A stretch of 64,000 bases of DNA from contig CAWBCI010000060.1 in the NCBI GenBank assembly GCA_963787195.1, positions 124,001 to 188,000 on the forward strand. Reading direction: 5' to 3'. Positions 18,876-27,912 of this stretch are shown one piece after another (position 1 is the stretch's first letter; each line of letters opens with the position of its first letter). The notes below the pieces were generated by a model. The model did not search any database and had not been told where the DNA came from. It saw nothing but the letters and a program-made list of their open reading frames with translations. The position numbers were made by a program, and so were the translations under genes. The stretch is from CAWBCI01 sp963787195. GTDB lineage: Bacteria > Bacteroidota > Bacteroidia > Bacteroidales > JAGOPY01.

Positions 18876-20177
18876 TTAAAGGCTCCAGTAAGCCATAGTC
18901 TTAATTTTTCCCCTATAAATTCCTTTAACATCTACTAATACGGGATTTTCATTGCTGAGAGAAATAAAATAGGATTCATCCAGTCCGACATATTGCCTGT
19001 GGGAAACAGCTACAATGATGGCGTCATATTCTCCGGCCGGTTCATTCATCAACTTATAGCCATATTCTTTTAAGACCTCTTCAGGGTCGGCGAAGGGATC
19101 AATTACATCGATACTTACACCGTAAGATATCAACTCATTGTACACGTCAGCCACCTTGGAATTCCGGATATCACTCACATCTTCCTTGAATGTTGTACCC
19201 ATAATGAGGACCCTGGAAAAAAGGACATTTTTCCCTGCCCCTATCATTTTCTTTACCAGTTGTTTTGCAATATAGGAGCCCATTGAATCATTCACAAAAC
19301 GGCCCGAATTAATTACCTGGGGATGATATTTATATTCTTTGGCCTTGAAAGCGAGATAATAGGGATCAACGCCAATACAATGTCCCCCGACCAGTCCGGG
19401 AAAGAATTTCAGGAAATTCCATTTGGTTCCGGCTGCTTCCAGAACATCGTAGGTATTGATGCCCATGCGGTTGAAAATAATGGAGAGTTCATTCATCAGG
19501 GCTATATTCACGTCCCGCTGTGTATTTTCGATAATTTTGGCAGCTTCCGCCACTTTCATATTAGGCGCTTTGTGAACCCCGGCTTCGACCACCATTTCAT
19601 AAACTTTTGCAATTATTTCGAGAGATTCCTCATCACATCCCGAAACCACTTTGGTAATAGTCCTGAGCGTATGCTCCTTATCTCCCGGGTTGATCCTTTC
19701 AGGAGAATAACCCACCTTAAAATCCCGGATGAATTTCAGGCCCGATTCCTCTTCGAGTATTGGAATGCAATCTTCCTCAGTTGCACCCGGATAAACGGTT
19801 GATTCATACACCACATAATCACCTTTTTTCAAAATTTTCCCGACCGTATGCGAGGCTTTAATTAAGGGAGTCAGGTCGGGCAGGTTATGACGATCGATTG
19901 GGGTTGGGACCGCGATAATATGGAAACTTGCTTCCCTTAGTTTTTCAGGATCTGTAGTAAACTCAATGTCACAGCCCTCAAAATCGGATTCCGGCAACTC
20001 TTCACTCGGATCCATTCCATTTTTCATCATATCCACTCTGGCACCATGAATATCGAAGCCAAGGACTTTGATCTTCCGGGCAAAAGCCAGGGCAATAGGA
20101 AGTCCAACATAGCCAAGCCCGATGACTGAAAGCTTTGCTTGCTTATTGATTAAGTTTTCGTAAAGATCCATTTTCAC
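18876..20177 (-). CDS. UDP-N-acetylhexosamine 6-dehydrogenase (WbpA/TviB type)
   Basis: NAD-dependent enzyme oxidising C6 of a UDP-N-acetylhexosamine to the uronic acid, the first step of the Wbp pathway. The N-terminal Rossmann motif VIGLGYVGLPIALAFA is at about 18-33, and the catalytic Cys is in GGHCIGVDPYYL near 268. NSGRFVNDSMGSYIAKQL and MGTTFKEDVSDIRNSK are as in the TviB/WbpO/WbpA group. Length 433 is normal. It lies directly after the wbpB-like gene (27 bp). I infer UDP-GlcNAc as substrate from the neighbours; UDP-GalNAc is not excluded. Confidence 0.9.
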   Translation of the reverse strand: MKMDLYENLINKQAKLSVIGLGYVGLPIALAFARKIKVLGFDIHGARVDMMKNGMDPSEELPESDFEGCDIEFTTDPEKLREASFHIIAVPTPIDRHNLPDLTPLIKASHTVGKILKKGDYVVYESTVYPGATEEDCIPILEEESGLKFIRDFKVGYSPERINPGDKEHTLRTITKVVSGCDEESLEIIAKVYEMVVEAGVHKAPNMKVAEAAKIIENTQRDVNIALMNELSIIFNRMGINTYDVLEAAGTKWNFLKFFPGLVGGHCIGVDPYYLAFKAKEYKYHPQVINSGRFVNDSMGSYIAKQLVKKMIGAGKNVLFSRVLIMGTTFKEDVSDIRNSKVADVYNELISYGVSIDVIDPFADPEEVLKEYGYKLMNEPAGEYDAIIVAVSHRQYVGLDESYFISLSNENPVLVDVKGIYRGKIKTMAYWSL

Positions 20178-20204
20178 GTATTTGAATTAGGATTATTATA
20201 TGAT

Positions 20205-21161
20205 TTATAATTTTTTCAGGAAAGGATGATAGTCGCCTTTCAGTCCGGCAGGTGAGGCATTCCGGATTTCATATACTATATTGATACTGGTACGGGCATC
20301 TTCCACCCCAAAGCCCCTTCCAGCAATAATCTCCCTGTAACTTTCGGTATGTAGTTCCGTAAATCCGCTGCTGAATTCAATCTCCTCACCTTCTATTTTA
20401 ATGGAACGGAAAGTACGCTGTCCACTGGCCCTGATTTCTTCCGGTATTGTATTATAATCCAGGCTGAGAAACCACCTCACACGAGCTCTTTTAAGCTGGA
20501 GAAAACCAGCTACATTTCTCTTATCGGAATAATGAACTATATTCGAAGAAACATCACCAAAAATCATGGTCAGCATATCAAAGAAATGTATCCCTATATT
20601 GGTGGCTACCCCACCTGACTTCTCCTGATCTCCCTTCCATGACATGAAATACCACTGTCCCCGACTGGTTACATAGCTTAAATCCACGTCATAGATTTTG
20701 TCAGCAGGACCTTCCTCCACTCTTTTTTTTAGTTCCATAATAGTTTTATGAAGCCTGAGCTGGAGGATCACGTTAATCTTTCTTCCTGTTTCGGATTCGA
20801 TCTCCTTCAGTGCATCCACATTCCAGGGGTTCAGCACCAGTGGTTTTTCACAAATTGCGTGGGCATCATTCCGCAATGCAAGGCGGATATGTGCATCATG
20901 AAGATAATTGGGTGAACAGATAGAAACATAATCTATCTTGTGTTCTCCCTGACGACGCAGTTTGTCGAGATGACGGTCAAAACGCTCGGTTTCAACAAAG
21001 AAATCGGCTTCCGGGAAAAAGCTGTCGATGATCCCGACACTGTCGAACTTATCGAGGGCTGCTACCAGGATATTTTCTGTATCCTTGATGGCTTTCATGT
21101 GCCTGGGTGCGATAAAACCTGAGGCACCTATCAGGGCAAATCGTTTAACAGAACTTGTCAT
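20205..21161 (-). CDS. wbpB: WbpB/WlbA-type Gfo/Idh oxidoreductase
   Basis: Oxidises C3 of UDP-N-acetylglucosaminuronate to the 3-keto sugar, step two of the Wbp pathway. The N-terminal ALIGASGFIAPRHMKAI binds NAD. SICSPNYLHDAHIRLALR and AICEKPLVLNPWNVDAL (the EKP catalytic Lys region near 114) are diagnostic for WbpB/WlbA rather than for other Gfo/Idh enzymes. Length 318 is normal. It lies between the wbpD-like and dehydrogenase genes with gaps of 34 and 27 bp. Confidence 0.92.
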   Translation of the reverse strand: MTSSVKRFALIGASGFIAPRHMKAIKDTENILVAALDKFDSVGIIDSFFPEADFFVETERFDRHLDKLRRQGEHKIDYVSICSPNYLHDAHIRLALRNDAHAICEKPLVLNPWNVDALKEIESETGRKINVILQLRLHKTIMELKKRVEEGPADKIYDVDLSYVTSRGQWYFMSWKGDQEKSGGVATNIGIHFFDMLTMIFGDVSSNIVHYSDKRNVAGFLQLKRARVRWFLSLDYNTIPEEIRASGQRTFRSIKIEGEEIEFSSGFTELHTESYREIIAGRGFGVEDARTSINIVYEIRNASPAGLKGDYHPFLKKL

Positions 21162-21195
21162 GATTGAATGGACGATTTTAATTTAATATCTTGAT

Positions 21196-21771
21196 CTAAA
21201 CAGGGTTTACTTTCCCATCTGTTAATTGGTACCTCATCCCGCTTTCAGGGCAGGTGGCCATACCTTTTTCATCAAATTTAAGCCTGTGGCCGAATTCGCT
21301 CATCCAACCTACCAGCTTAGCCGGGTTACCCAGGACGAGTCCATAAGCCGGAATATCTTTCACTACCACTGCCCCGGCGCCAACAAATGCATATTCACCC
21401 AGGGTGATTCCGCAAACTATAGTTGAATTAGCTCCTATGCTGGCCCCCTTCTTCACGAGGGTTTTAACATATTGATCACGACGGATTATAGCTGAACGCG
21501 GATTAAGGATATTGGTAAAAACCATGGAAGGCCCCAGGAAGACATCATCCTCACATATCACGCCGGTATAAATTGAAACATTGTTCTGGACTTTAACATT
21601 GTTCCCCAGAACAACTCCCGGGGAAACTACCACATTCTGCCCTATATTGCATTTTTCGCCTATAGTACAATCGGGCATGATATGGGAGAAATGCCAGATT
21701 TTCGATCCCTTTCCGATCCTGCATCCCTCATCGATCACTGCCGTTTCATGGCTGAAATATTCTTTATCCAT
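21196..21771 (-). CDS. wbpD: WbpD/WlbB-type N-acetyltransferase (left-handed beta-helix)
   Basis: Acetylates the 3-amino group of UDP-2-acetamido-3-amino-glucuronate to give the 2,3-diacetamido sugar. Hexapeptide repeats run through residues about 10-165 (GCRIGKGSKIWHFSHI, CTIGEKCNIGQNVVVSPG), with the GAGAVVVKDIPAYGLVLGNP end typical of this group. The start chosen is the ATG at 21769-21771 (MDKEYFSHETAVID); an upstream TTG would add three residues. The last 30 residues carry two Cys-containing turns. It sits between wbpE-like and wbpB-like genes. Confidence 0.92.
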   Translation of the reverse strand: MDKEYFSHETAVIDEGCRIGKGSKIWHFSHIMPDCTIGEKCNIGQNVVVSPGVVLGNNVKVQNNVSIYTGVICEDDVFLGPSMVFTNILNPRSAIIRRDQYVKTLVKKGASIGANSTIVCGITLGEYAFVGAGAVVVKDIPAYGLVLGNPAKLVGWMSEFGHRLKFDEKGMATCPESGMRYQLTDGKVNPV

Positions 21772-21820
21772 GAATATCAATATAATTAATTACAAAAAAT
21801 AGTAAGTCTAGTCTTCAAAA

Positions 21821-22957
21821 CTAATTGTTTCCATCCACAAACTCCAAAATTGAAGAGGTAATGAAATCAATTTGTTCATCATCCATCTCAGTATGCATCG
21901 GTAATGAAAGGACTCTGCGGCTGAGTTCTTCGGTAACCGGAAAATCGCCTTCCTTATAACGGGGGTCCAGATAAGCCTTCTGCAAATGCATAGGAACAGG
22001 ATAATATATTGCGCAGGGAATATTTTTTGCCAGCAGGTGTTCCATCAGTTTATCCCTGTCGATATCCTTGGTAACCAAGGTATACTGATGAAAGACATGA
22101 GTAGATTTATTGAATATTGCCGGGGCTTTAAGTTTGGAACTGGCTGAAAAAGCATCGGAATAACGTTTGGCAGCATCCTGCCTGGCTTTGGCATAGTTAT
22201 CAAGCAATTTCAGCTTAACATCCAGAACAGCGGCCTGAATTGAATCAAGGCGTGAATTTACACCTACTTCATCATGGTAATAACGGACTGTCATTCCATG
22301 GTTCACAATCTGCCGGATCTTGGCAGCCAGTTCATCATTATTGGTGAAGATAGCTCCACCGTCGCCATAGCAGCCAAGGTTTTTGGAAGGAAAGAATGAA
22401 GTGCATCCCACATCACTCATAACTCCGGCTTTGGCTTTTCTTCCGTCATTAAAAGTATAATCCGCACCGATGGCCTGGCAGGCATCTTCAATGACATAAA
22501 GCTTATGTTCTTTGGCTATCTGCAGGATTTCATCCATATCGGCACATTGACCGAAAAGGTGAACGGGCACTATAGCTTTGGTTTTAGGCGTGATTGCCCG
22601 GCGGACCGCTTCCGGATCTATGTTGAAAGTATCAGGATCAACATCAACAAGGACTGGTGTAAGCTGCAACAAGGCTATGACTTCAACTGTTGCAACAAAG
22701 GTAAAGGAAGTGGTGATCACCTCATCTCCCGGTTTCAGGCCAAGAGCCATCATCGAAACCTGCAAGGCATCTGTTCCGTTGGCGCATGGGATAACATGTT
22801 TTACCCCCAGATATTCTTCCATATCTTTCTGAAAACGCTGAACTGCAGGCCCGTTAATAAAAGAGGTAGTTTCAATCACCTCCTGCACTGCTTTGTCAAT
22901 CTCTCCCTTGATCTTGTCATATTGTGACTTAAGATCAACCATCCGGATCTGTCGCAT
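21821..22957 (-). CDS. wbpE: WbpE/PorR-type sugar-nucleotide 3-aminotransferase (DegT family)
   Basis: PLP-dependent aminotransferase that puts an amino group on the 3-keto UDP-sugar made by WbpB. The PLP-binding Lys is in SFFPSKNLGCYGDGGAI near residues 188-204. EDACQAIGADY near 160 and the N-terminal MVDLKSQYDKIKGEIDKAV are also typical. Length 378 is normal. The Porphyromonas homologue is PorR, needed for surface anchoring of T9SS cargo. It is the first gene of the minus-strand operon and has a good promoter box 47 bases upstream. DegT family members have varied substrates, so the assignment leans on the wbpB/wbpD neighbours. Confidence 0.9.
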   Translation of the reverse strand: MRQIRMVDLKSQYDKIKGEIDKAVQEVIETTSFINGPAVQRFQKDMEEYLGVKHVIPCANGTDALQVSMMALGLKPGDEVITTSFTFVATVEVIALLQLTPVLVDVDPDTFNIDPEAVRRAITPKTKAIVPVHLFGQCADMDEILQIAKEHKLYVIEDACQAIGADYTFNDGRKAKAGVMSDVGCTSFFPSKNLGCYGDGGAIFTNNDELAAKIRQIVNHGMTVRYYHDEVGVNSRLDSIQAAVLDVKLKLLDNYAKARQDAAKRYSDAFSASSKLKAPAIFNKSTHVFHQYTLVTKDIDRDKLMEHLLAKNIPCAIYYPVPMHLQKAYLDPRYKEGDFPVTEELSRRVLSLPMHTEMDDEQIDFITSSILEFVDGNN

Positions 22958-23003
22958 AAAAAATAAATTTGAAGTTATTTAATCAATTCATTAATCAATC
23001 GTG

Positions 23004-23011
23004 CAAAGGTA
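23004..23011 (-). promoter_or_regulatory. Minus-strand -7 box of the Wbp operon
   Basis: CAAAGGTA reads TACCTTTG on the minus strand, a perfect TAnnTTTG, 47 bases before the wbpE start. It is the best candidate for the promoter of the whole sugar operon. Confidence 0.5.
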
Positions 23012-23045
23012 GATAATATCAATCTCCGGCCAAATATTAAATTAT

Positions 23046-23053
23046 TATCTTTG
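23046..23053 (+). promoter_or_regulatory. Bacteroidota -7 box upstream of the outer membrane protein gene
   Basis: TATCTTTG matches TAnnTTTG and ends 13 bases before the ATG at 23067, so the leader would be only a few bases. Confidence 0.5.
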
Positions 23054-23066
23054 CGGCACATTCTAT

Positions 23067-23834
23067 ATGAAAAAACATATACTCATCCCGCTCATAGTCC
23101 TGCTTCTGTTATTTCAATGGGGTCAGGCTTTTTCTCAAGGTTCAGTGAGGGATACCGTGGTTAGTATTCCCATGGTCTATGGCTTTTACGGTTACCAGCT
23201 ACCGGGAGCTGATATGGCCAGTCGTTTCGGTACGAATTCGGTTGTGGGGCCCGGATTCATGCTTAAGAATGCCCACAACTGGATCATTGGGGCAGAATAT
23301 GATTTCCTCTTCGGAAATAACGTAAAGAACACCAAAGAGATTTTCAAACACCTTTTAAATTCGGATGGTAATATCATAAACGGGGATGGCGTTCCGGGGG
23401 GCGTAGGCACCTTTGAAAGAGGGCATCTGTTCATGGCTAAATTCGGGAAACTGATCCCGGTGGCAAGTCCGAATCCGAATTCCGGTTTTTTTATGACACT
23501 AGGTATTGGCTATATATACCATAAGATCCGGATTGAATTAGCGGATGAGAATGTTCCGCAGTTAAAAGGGGATTATAAACGGGGCTATGATCGCTTATCA
23601 GGTGGTTTTGCCATGAACGAAGCAATCGGATATATGCTCTTTGGAGATAGCCGGCTCTTCAACCTGCATATAGCCTTTGAATTTACACAGGCCTTCACCC
23701 ATTCTTACCGGGACTTTAACTTCGATACGCGTTCATCTGATAAATCACAGCGGATCGACCTGCTTTTCGGTATGAGGTTTAGCTGGATGATCCCTTTCAG
23801 GAAACGCCTGCCGCGTGAGTTCTATTATTATTAA
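23067..23834 (+). CDS. Predicted outer-membrane beta-barrel protein, function unknown
   Basis: A 255-residue protein with a clear signal peptide (ILIPLIVLLLLFQWGQAFSQ, cleavage near 24). Alternating hydrophobic strands such as NWIIGAEYDFLFGN, GFFMTLGIGYIYHKIRI and LLFGMRFSWMIPF suggest an outer-membrane barrel. It ends in FYYY, an aromatic terminus usual for barrel insertion. It is 17 bp upstream of waaA, so a link to lipopolysaccharide assembly is possible, but no family with known function was recognised. Confidence 0.75.
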   Translation: MKKHILIPLIVLLLLFQWGQAFSQGSVRDTVVSIPMVYGFYGYQLPGADMASRFGTNSVVGPGFMLKNAHNWIIGAEYDFLFGNNVKNTKEIFKHLLNSDGNIINGDGVPGGVGTFERGHLFMAKFGKLIPVASPNPNSGFFMTLGIGYIYHKIRIELADENVPQLKGDYKRGYDRLSGGFAMNEAIGYMLFGDSRLFNLHIAFEFTQAFTHSYRDFNFDTRSSDKSQRIDLLFGMRFSWMIPFRKRLPREFYYY

Positions 23835-23851
23835 GCAACGACCTCCTGTTT

Positions 23852-25117
23852 ATGGCTCTTCTCTATAATATCATCATACATTTTTACTATTGGACAATCC
23901 GATTCGCATCGTTGTTCAACCCTAAAGCCCGTCTCTGGCTAAAGGGAAGAAGTGGACAAGAGCAAGGCCTTGAAAATCTGGCCCAAAATTTATCTTCCGA
24001 CAGCAGGCTGGCATGGTTTCATTGCGCCTCCCTGGGGGAATTTGAACAGGGAAGGCCGGTTTTAGAAGCATTCCGCAAGGCTTATCCGGAATGGAAAATC
24101 CTGCTCACTTTTTTTTCTCCTTCGGGATATGAGGTTAGAAAGTATTATGAAGGTGCTGATTTTGTATTTTATCTGCCGCTTGACAGCCCCGCAGGGGTTG
24201 AAAAATTTATAGATCAGTGCAAGCCCAGACTGGTATTCTTTATCAAGTATGAATTCTGGTTCAATTACCTGCAGAAGCTGAAACAAAGAGAAATCCCGGT
24301 ATTCATAATTTCAGCCAATTTCAGGGAAGGACAGCATTTTTTCAAATGGTACGGGGTGTGGGCCCGGAAACAACTCAGAAATATCTCCTGGTTTTTTGTC
24401 CAGGATGAATCTTCAGTCAAGCTGCTCTCGAATATAGGAATTAATTCCGTGAGTGTAAGCGGCGATACCCGTTTCGACCGGGTAATTACTATTGCAGGAC
24501 AATCAAAAGACTTTCCCATAATAGAAAGCTTCGCAGGGAGAGACCCGGTATTCCTGGCCGGCAGTAGCTGGCCCGCGGATGAACATATCCTACGTGAGCT
24601 GATTATCAAGGAAGAAAAACATCTACGTTTCATCATAGCTCCTCATGAAGTACATGAAGAACATATTGCCGATCTGGAAAAAATCATGGCTCCCTATGGT
24701 CCAATCCGCTACTCCATGGCTGATGAGGCGGATATGAAAGAATCCCGGGTGATGCTGATTGATGGAATAGGTTATCTTTCGCACCTATACAAATACGCCA
24801 TGCTTGCATATATAGGCGGAGGTTTCGGATCAAGCATCCACAATATCCTGGAAGCCGCCACATTCGGAAAACCAATCATAATCGGACCAAAATACCATAA
24901 ATTCAAGGAAGCACGCGATCTTGTCCGTTTGGGAGGTGCTTTTGTTATCCATAACGGTGATGAACTTATCAGTATCACCCGGAAATTAATGGATGATCCG
25001 GACTTATACCGGAAAGCTGCTGCGATTTGCAGCAATTATGTCCAGGAAAAAAAAGGCGCTACCGGAATTATCCTGAATGGAATACAGAATATTGCCCCAC
25101 AGGTTTTCAGGAAATAA
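23852..25117 (+). CDS. waaA: 3-deoxy-D-manno-octulosonic acid (Kdo) transferase
   Basis: WaaA/KdtA adds Kdo to lipid A precursors at the inner membrane. The protein starts with a short membrane-binding helix (LLYNIIIHFYYWTIRF) and shows the family motifs FHCASLGEFEQGRPVLEAF near 55-73, PLDSPAGVEKFID near 110-122 and AYIGGGFGSSIHNILEAA with FGKPIIIGP near 315-340 (donor site). Length 421 is normal. It is co-directional with the barrel gene and convergent with the SDR gene. Confidence 0.95.
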   Translation: MALLYNIIIHFYYWTIRFASLFNPKARLWLKGRSGQEQGLENLAQNLSSDSRLAWFHCASLGEFEQGRPVLEAFRKAYPEWKILLTFFSPSGYEVRKYYEGADFVFYLPLDSPAGVEKFIDQCKPRLVFFIKYEFWFNYLQKLKQREIPVFIISANFREGQHFFKWYGVWARKQLRNISWFFVQDESSVKLLSNIGINSVSVSGDTRFDRVITIAGQSKDFPIIESFAGRDPVFLAGSSWPADEHILRELIIKEEKHLRFIIAPHEVHEEHIADLEKIMAPYGPIRYSMADEADMKESRVMLIDGIGYLSHLYKYAMLAYIGGGFGSSIHNILEAATFGKPIIIGPKYHKFKEARDLVRLGGAFVIHNGDELISITRKLMDDPDLYRKAAAICSNYVQEKKGATGIILNGIQNIAPQVFRK

Positions 25118-25162
25118 TTTTCTGAAAATAATCACGGGAATGAACCCCGGATATTGAAAAGC

Positions 25163-26002
25163 CTATTTCTTAATAAGTTCTTCGCTGACATCCCAGAGTT
25201 TCTTCGCAATCTCTTTATCGTAGGATATAGAAGAGGATGCCACAGGTTTTTTATTCTTGAAATACTTACCCGTTATGGAACCTGCTTCTTCTGACGAAGC
25301 CAGATAAATTGAAGTCTGAGCTCCTTTCCCGGGACTGATCATAAAGGGTCGGGCCAGGGAGAAAAGAAAACCAAGGCCGCCTTTAAAATCGCTTCCGAAA
25401 CCAGTCCTCACTACACCGGGATGAACTGCATTTACTGCTATTCCCGAAGTTTCCAGCCGGGAAGCAAGTTCATAAGTGAAGTAAAGGTTTGCCAGTTTGG
25501 CATTTGAATAGGCCTTGAAAGAGCTGTATTTTCCTTTTTCCTGCATCAGATCGTCAAAATCCAACTTGCCACTCCGGTGAGCCTCGGAACTCAGGTTAAT
25601 GATACGTCCGCCGGGTGTATTTTTAATAATATCCAGCAAATTTTTTGTAAGCTGAAAATGCCCGAGGTGGTTCATCGCGAAGGTCATTTCATAAGCCTGG
25701 GCGCTTAAATTCTTATTAGCAAATATGCCCCCCGCGTTGTTGATCAGTACATCTACGCGTTCGAATTTCTGTAAAACCTCCGAGGCTGCATCCCTAACCT
25801 TTTTCAGGTCAGCCAGATCACAATTTACTATGCTGATTTTAGCGGAGCCCGTTGATGCCATTAATTCTTTTTTTACAGCTTCTGCTTTTTCCATATTGCG
25901 GACCAGCATTACTACCCCGGCATCCATATTAAGCAAGGCTCTGGCTGTTTCCTTCCCCACTCCTGAAGTCGCTCCTGTAATCAGGACTATCTTATTTTTC
26001 AT
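25163..26002 (-). CDS. Short-chain dehydrogenase/reductase, retinol-dehydrogenase-like
   Basis: NAD(P)-dependent oxidoreductase of the classical SDR type. The cofactor motif ITGATSGVGKETARAL is at residues 7-22, NNAGG near 87, the catalytic Ser in INLSSEAHRSG near 137, and YSNAKLANLYF gives the Y-x3-K dyad near 165. The substrate cannot be read from the sequence; similarity is to the WWOX/retinol dehydrogenase-like branch. Length 279 is normal. It stands alone on the minus strand at the edge of the accessory region. Confidence 0.88.
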   Translation of the reverse strand: MKNKIVLITGATSGVGKETARALLNMDAGVVMLVRNMEKAEAVKKELMASTGSAKISIVNCDLADLKKVRDAASEVLQKFERVDVLINNAGGIFANKNLSAQAYEMTFAMNHLGHFQLTKNLLDIIKNTPGGRIINLSSEAHRSGKLDFDDLMQEKGKYSSFKAYSNAKLANLYFTYELASRLETSGIAVNAVHPGVVRTGFGSDFKGGLGFLFSLARPFMISPGKGAQTSIYLASSEEAGSITGKYFKNKKPVASSSISYDKEIAKKLWDVSEELIKK

Positions 26003-26407
26003 CTTTCTTCAAATAATTCTTTAATAACTTGAATAATAATCCGCATTCATAATTTCCTTTATATCAAACTAAAAAGAATTAAAAAAGTTCAATCTCCGGG
26101 AAAACAATAATTTCGAAAAATCAGGGGGATAAATTTTAGCTCCAAAAGAATCAGGCTTCAGGATAAGAATTTTATTCAGCTTAAAGCTGAAATCTAAAGT
26201 AAATGGTAGCTTTTGCCAACATTAATTCTCCTATGAGAAATATACGGGCACAACTAAAAATAACGGTACGGGGGATTAAATGCTTGGTTCTAATTTTGGG
26301 GTCAATGTAAGGAGCAGCGGCAAAAGTAGTTAAATTTATCAATTCTACAACATATTTATAGAAAAATATTATCTAATTTGCACATAAGAATACTAAAAAC
26401 TAAATTA
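26003..26407. other. Intergenic gap with no recognised feature
   Basis: About 400 AT-rich bases between divergent genes. No RNA gene, repeat or convincing promoter was seen; CTAATTTG near 26373-26380 resembles a -7 box with one spacer base missing. Confidence 0.5.
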
Positions 26408-27781
26408 ATGATTAACAAAACTCTACAATTAATTGCAGCGACAATTTTTATTCTTCTCAGCGGATGCAGCGGACCTCAGCAAGAAAAAGAGGATACTGAG
26501 GGACAATTAGCAGCGCAGGTAAAATCAGAATTTCAAAGAAGCTGGCAGGCATATAAGACCTATGCCTGGGGACATGATGTACTTTTACCGATATCGAAAG
26601 GCTATTCCGACTGGTATGAAAAAAGCCTGCACATCTCCCCCATCGACGCTTATAGCACTATGAAAGTAATGGGCCTGGACACGGAAGCGGAAGAAGTCAG
26701 GCAGTACGTGGTGGATTCTATTAATTTCGACAAGAATATCTTCGTCAAGACTTTCGAAGTAAATATCCGGATACTGGGTGGATTACTTTCGATGTATGGA
26801 TATACTCATGATGAGAAAGTTTTGGCCCTGGCAGAAGACTTCGGGAGGAGGATGCTGCCGGCTTTCAACTCCCCAACAGGAATTCCTTATTATTGGGTCA
26901 ACCTGCAAAGCGGGGAAACCAAAGGGAATATAGTGAATGTAGCAGAGGGAGGGTCCTGCCTGCTGGAAATGGGCGTCCTAAGTCACTTTACCAAAGATCC
27001 GGTATATTATGAAGCCGCCAAATCAGCTTCAAAAGCCATCTTCAGTCGCCGTTCTGATATTGGTTTAATAGGTACGGAAATAGACGTGGAAAGCGGAAAG
27101 TGGACCGATGAAAACAGCCACGTTGGTTGTTGCATCGACAGTTATTATGAATACCTGTATAAGAGCTGGTTGTTATTAAAAGATCCGGAAATAAAACAAA
27201 TCTGGGATGAGAGTATCGCGGCTGTGAACAAATATGTTGCCGATGATTCAGATTCGCTATTCTGGTATGGACAGGTGAATATGCAAACGGGTGAGAAAAT
27301 TAATTCAGTTGTGACTTTATACGATGCCTATTTCCCGGCTTTATTAGCTTTATCCGGAGATCTTCCCAGGGCTGAAAAACTCCAGGCTTCCTGGGATTGG
27401 CTTTGGAGCCGTAATTCTCTGGAACCTATGGTTTATGATTATGGGAAACATGAGATACTGAACGCATCCTATGACCTGAATCCTGAGATTATGGAATCGG
27501 CTTATTATCTCTATCATTTTACCAAAAATGAAAAATACAGGGATATGGCAGAGAGATATTATTCAGATTTACTGGCTTATTGCCGGAATGATGTTGCATT
27601 CACATCCATTAAAGATGTTGTGACTAAGGAGAAAAAGGATTATATGCCCACCTTTTTCCTGGCTGAAACCCTGAAATATCTCTATCTGACCTTTTCTCCG
27701 GAAGACACTTTCAAATTCGATGATTATGTATTCAGCACTGAAGCACATCCATTTAAAAAAAGTCAGTTCAGCAAAGAATGA
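26408..27781 (+). CDS. GH47-family alpha-mannosidase lipoprotein
   Basis: Class I (family GH47) enzymes are calcium-dependent exo-alpha-1,2-mannosidases acting on high-mannose glycans. From the ATG at 26408 a signal peptide with lipobox (IFILLSGCSGPQ) is followed by motifs running the length of the domain: YAWGHDVLLPISKG, DAYSTMKVMGLD, VNIRILGGLLSMYG, VAEGGSCLLEMGVLSHFT, CIDSYYEYLYKSWLLL, NPEIMESAYYLYHFT, FFLAETLKYLYLTF and finally VFSTEAHPF with the calcium-binding Thr. The acidic catalytic candidates in AEGGS, IDSYYEY and PEIMES are retained. Length 457 fits a single catalytic domain. It is predicted to act at the periplasm or cell surface. The family is much better known from eukaryotes. 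Confidence 0.88.
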   Translation: MINKTLQLIAATIFILLSGCSGPQQEKEDTEGQLAAQVKSEFQRSWQAYKTYAWGHDVLLPISKGYSDWYEKSLHISPIDAYSTMKVMGLDTEAEEVRQYVVDSINFDKNIFVKTFEVNIRILGGLLSMYGYTHDEKVLALAEDFGRRMLPAFNSPTGIPYYWVNLQSGETKGNIVNVAEGGSCLLEMGVLSHFTKDPVYYEAAKSASKAIFSRRSDIGLIGTEIDVESGKWTDENSHVGCCIDSYYEYLYKSWLLLKDPEIKQIWDESIAAVNKYVADDSDSLFWYGQVNMQTGEKINSVVTLYDAYFPALLALSGDLPRAEKLQASWDWLWSRNSLEPMVYDYGKHEILNASYDLNPEIMESAYYLYHFTKNEKYRDMAERYYSDLLAYCRNDVAFTSIKDVVTKEKKDYMPTFFLAETLKYLYLTFSPEDTFKFDDYVFSTEAHPFKKSQFSKE

Positions 27782-27857
27782 ACGATGTTTAATTCAGCAG
27801 CTTTACATGACTGCCAAATTAATATCAGGTCAGGTGGACATTATAATTTAAAAGCAG

Positions 27858-27865
27858 TATTTTTG
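27858..27865 (+). promoter_or_regulatory. Bacteroidota -7 box upstream of the small membrane protein
   Basis: TATTTTTG matches TAnnTTTG, 48 bases before the ATG at 27913. Confidence 0.4.
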
Positions 27866-27912
27866 GAAGAGAGGATTTAATTTCCATTTATTTCCTCCTT
27901 AATTTTTCATAA

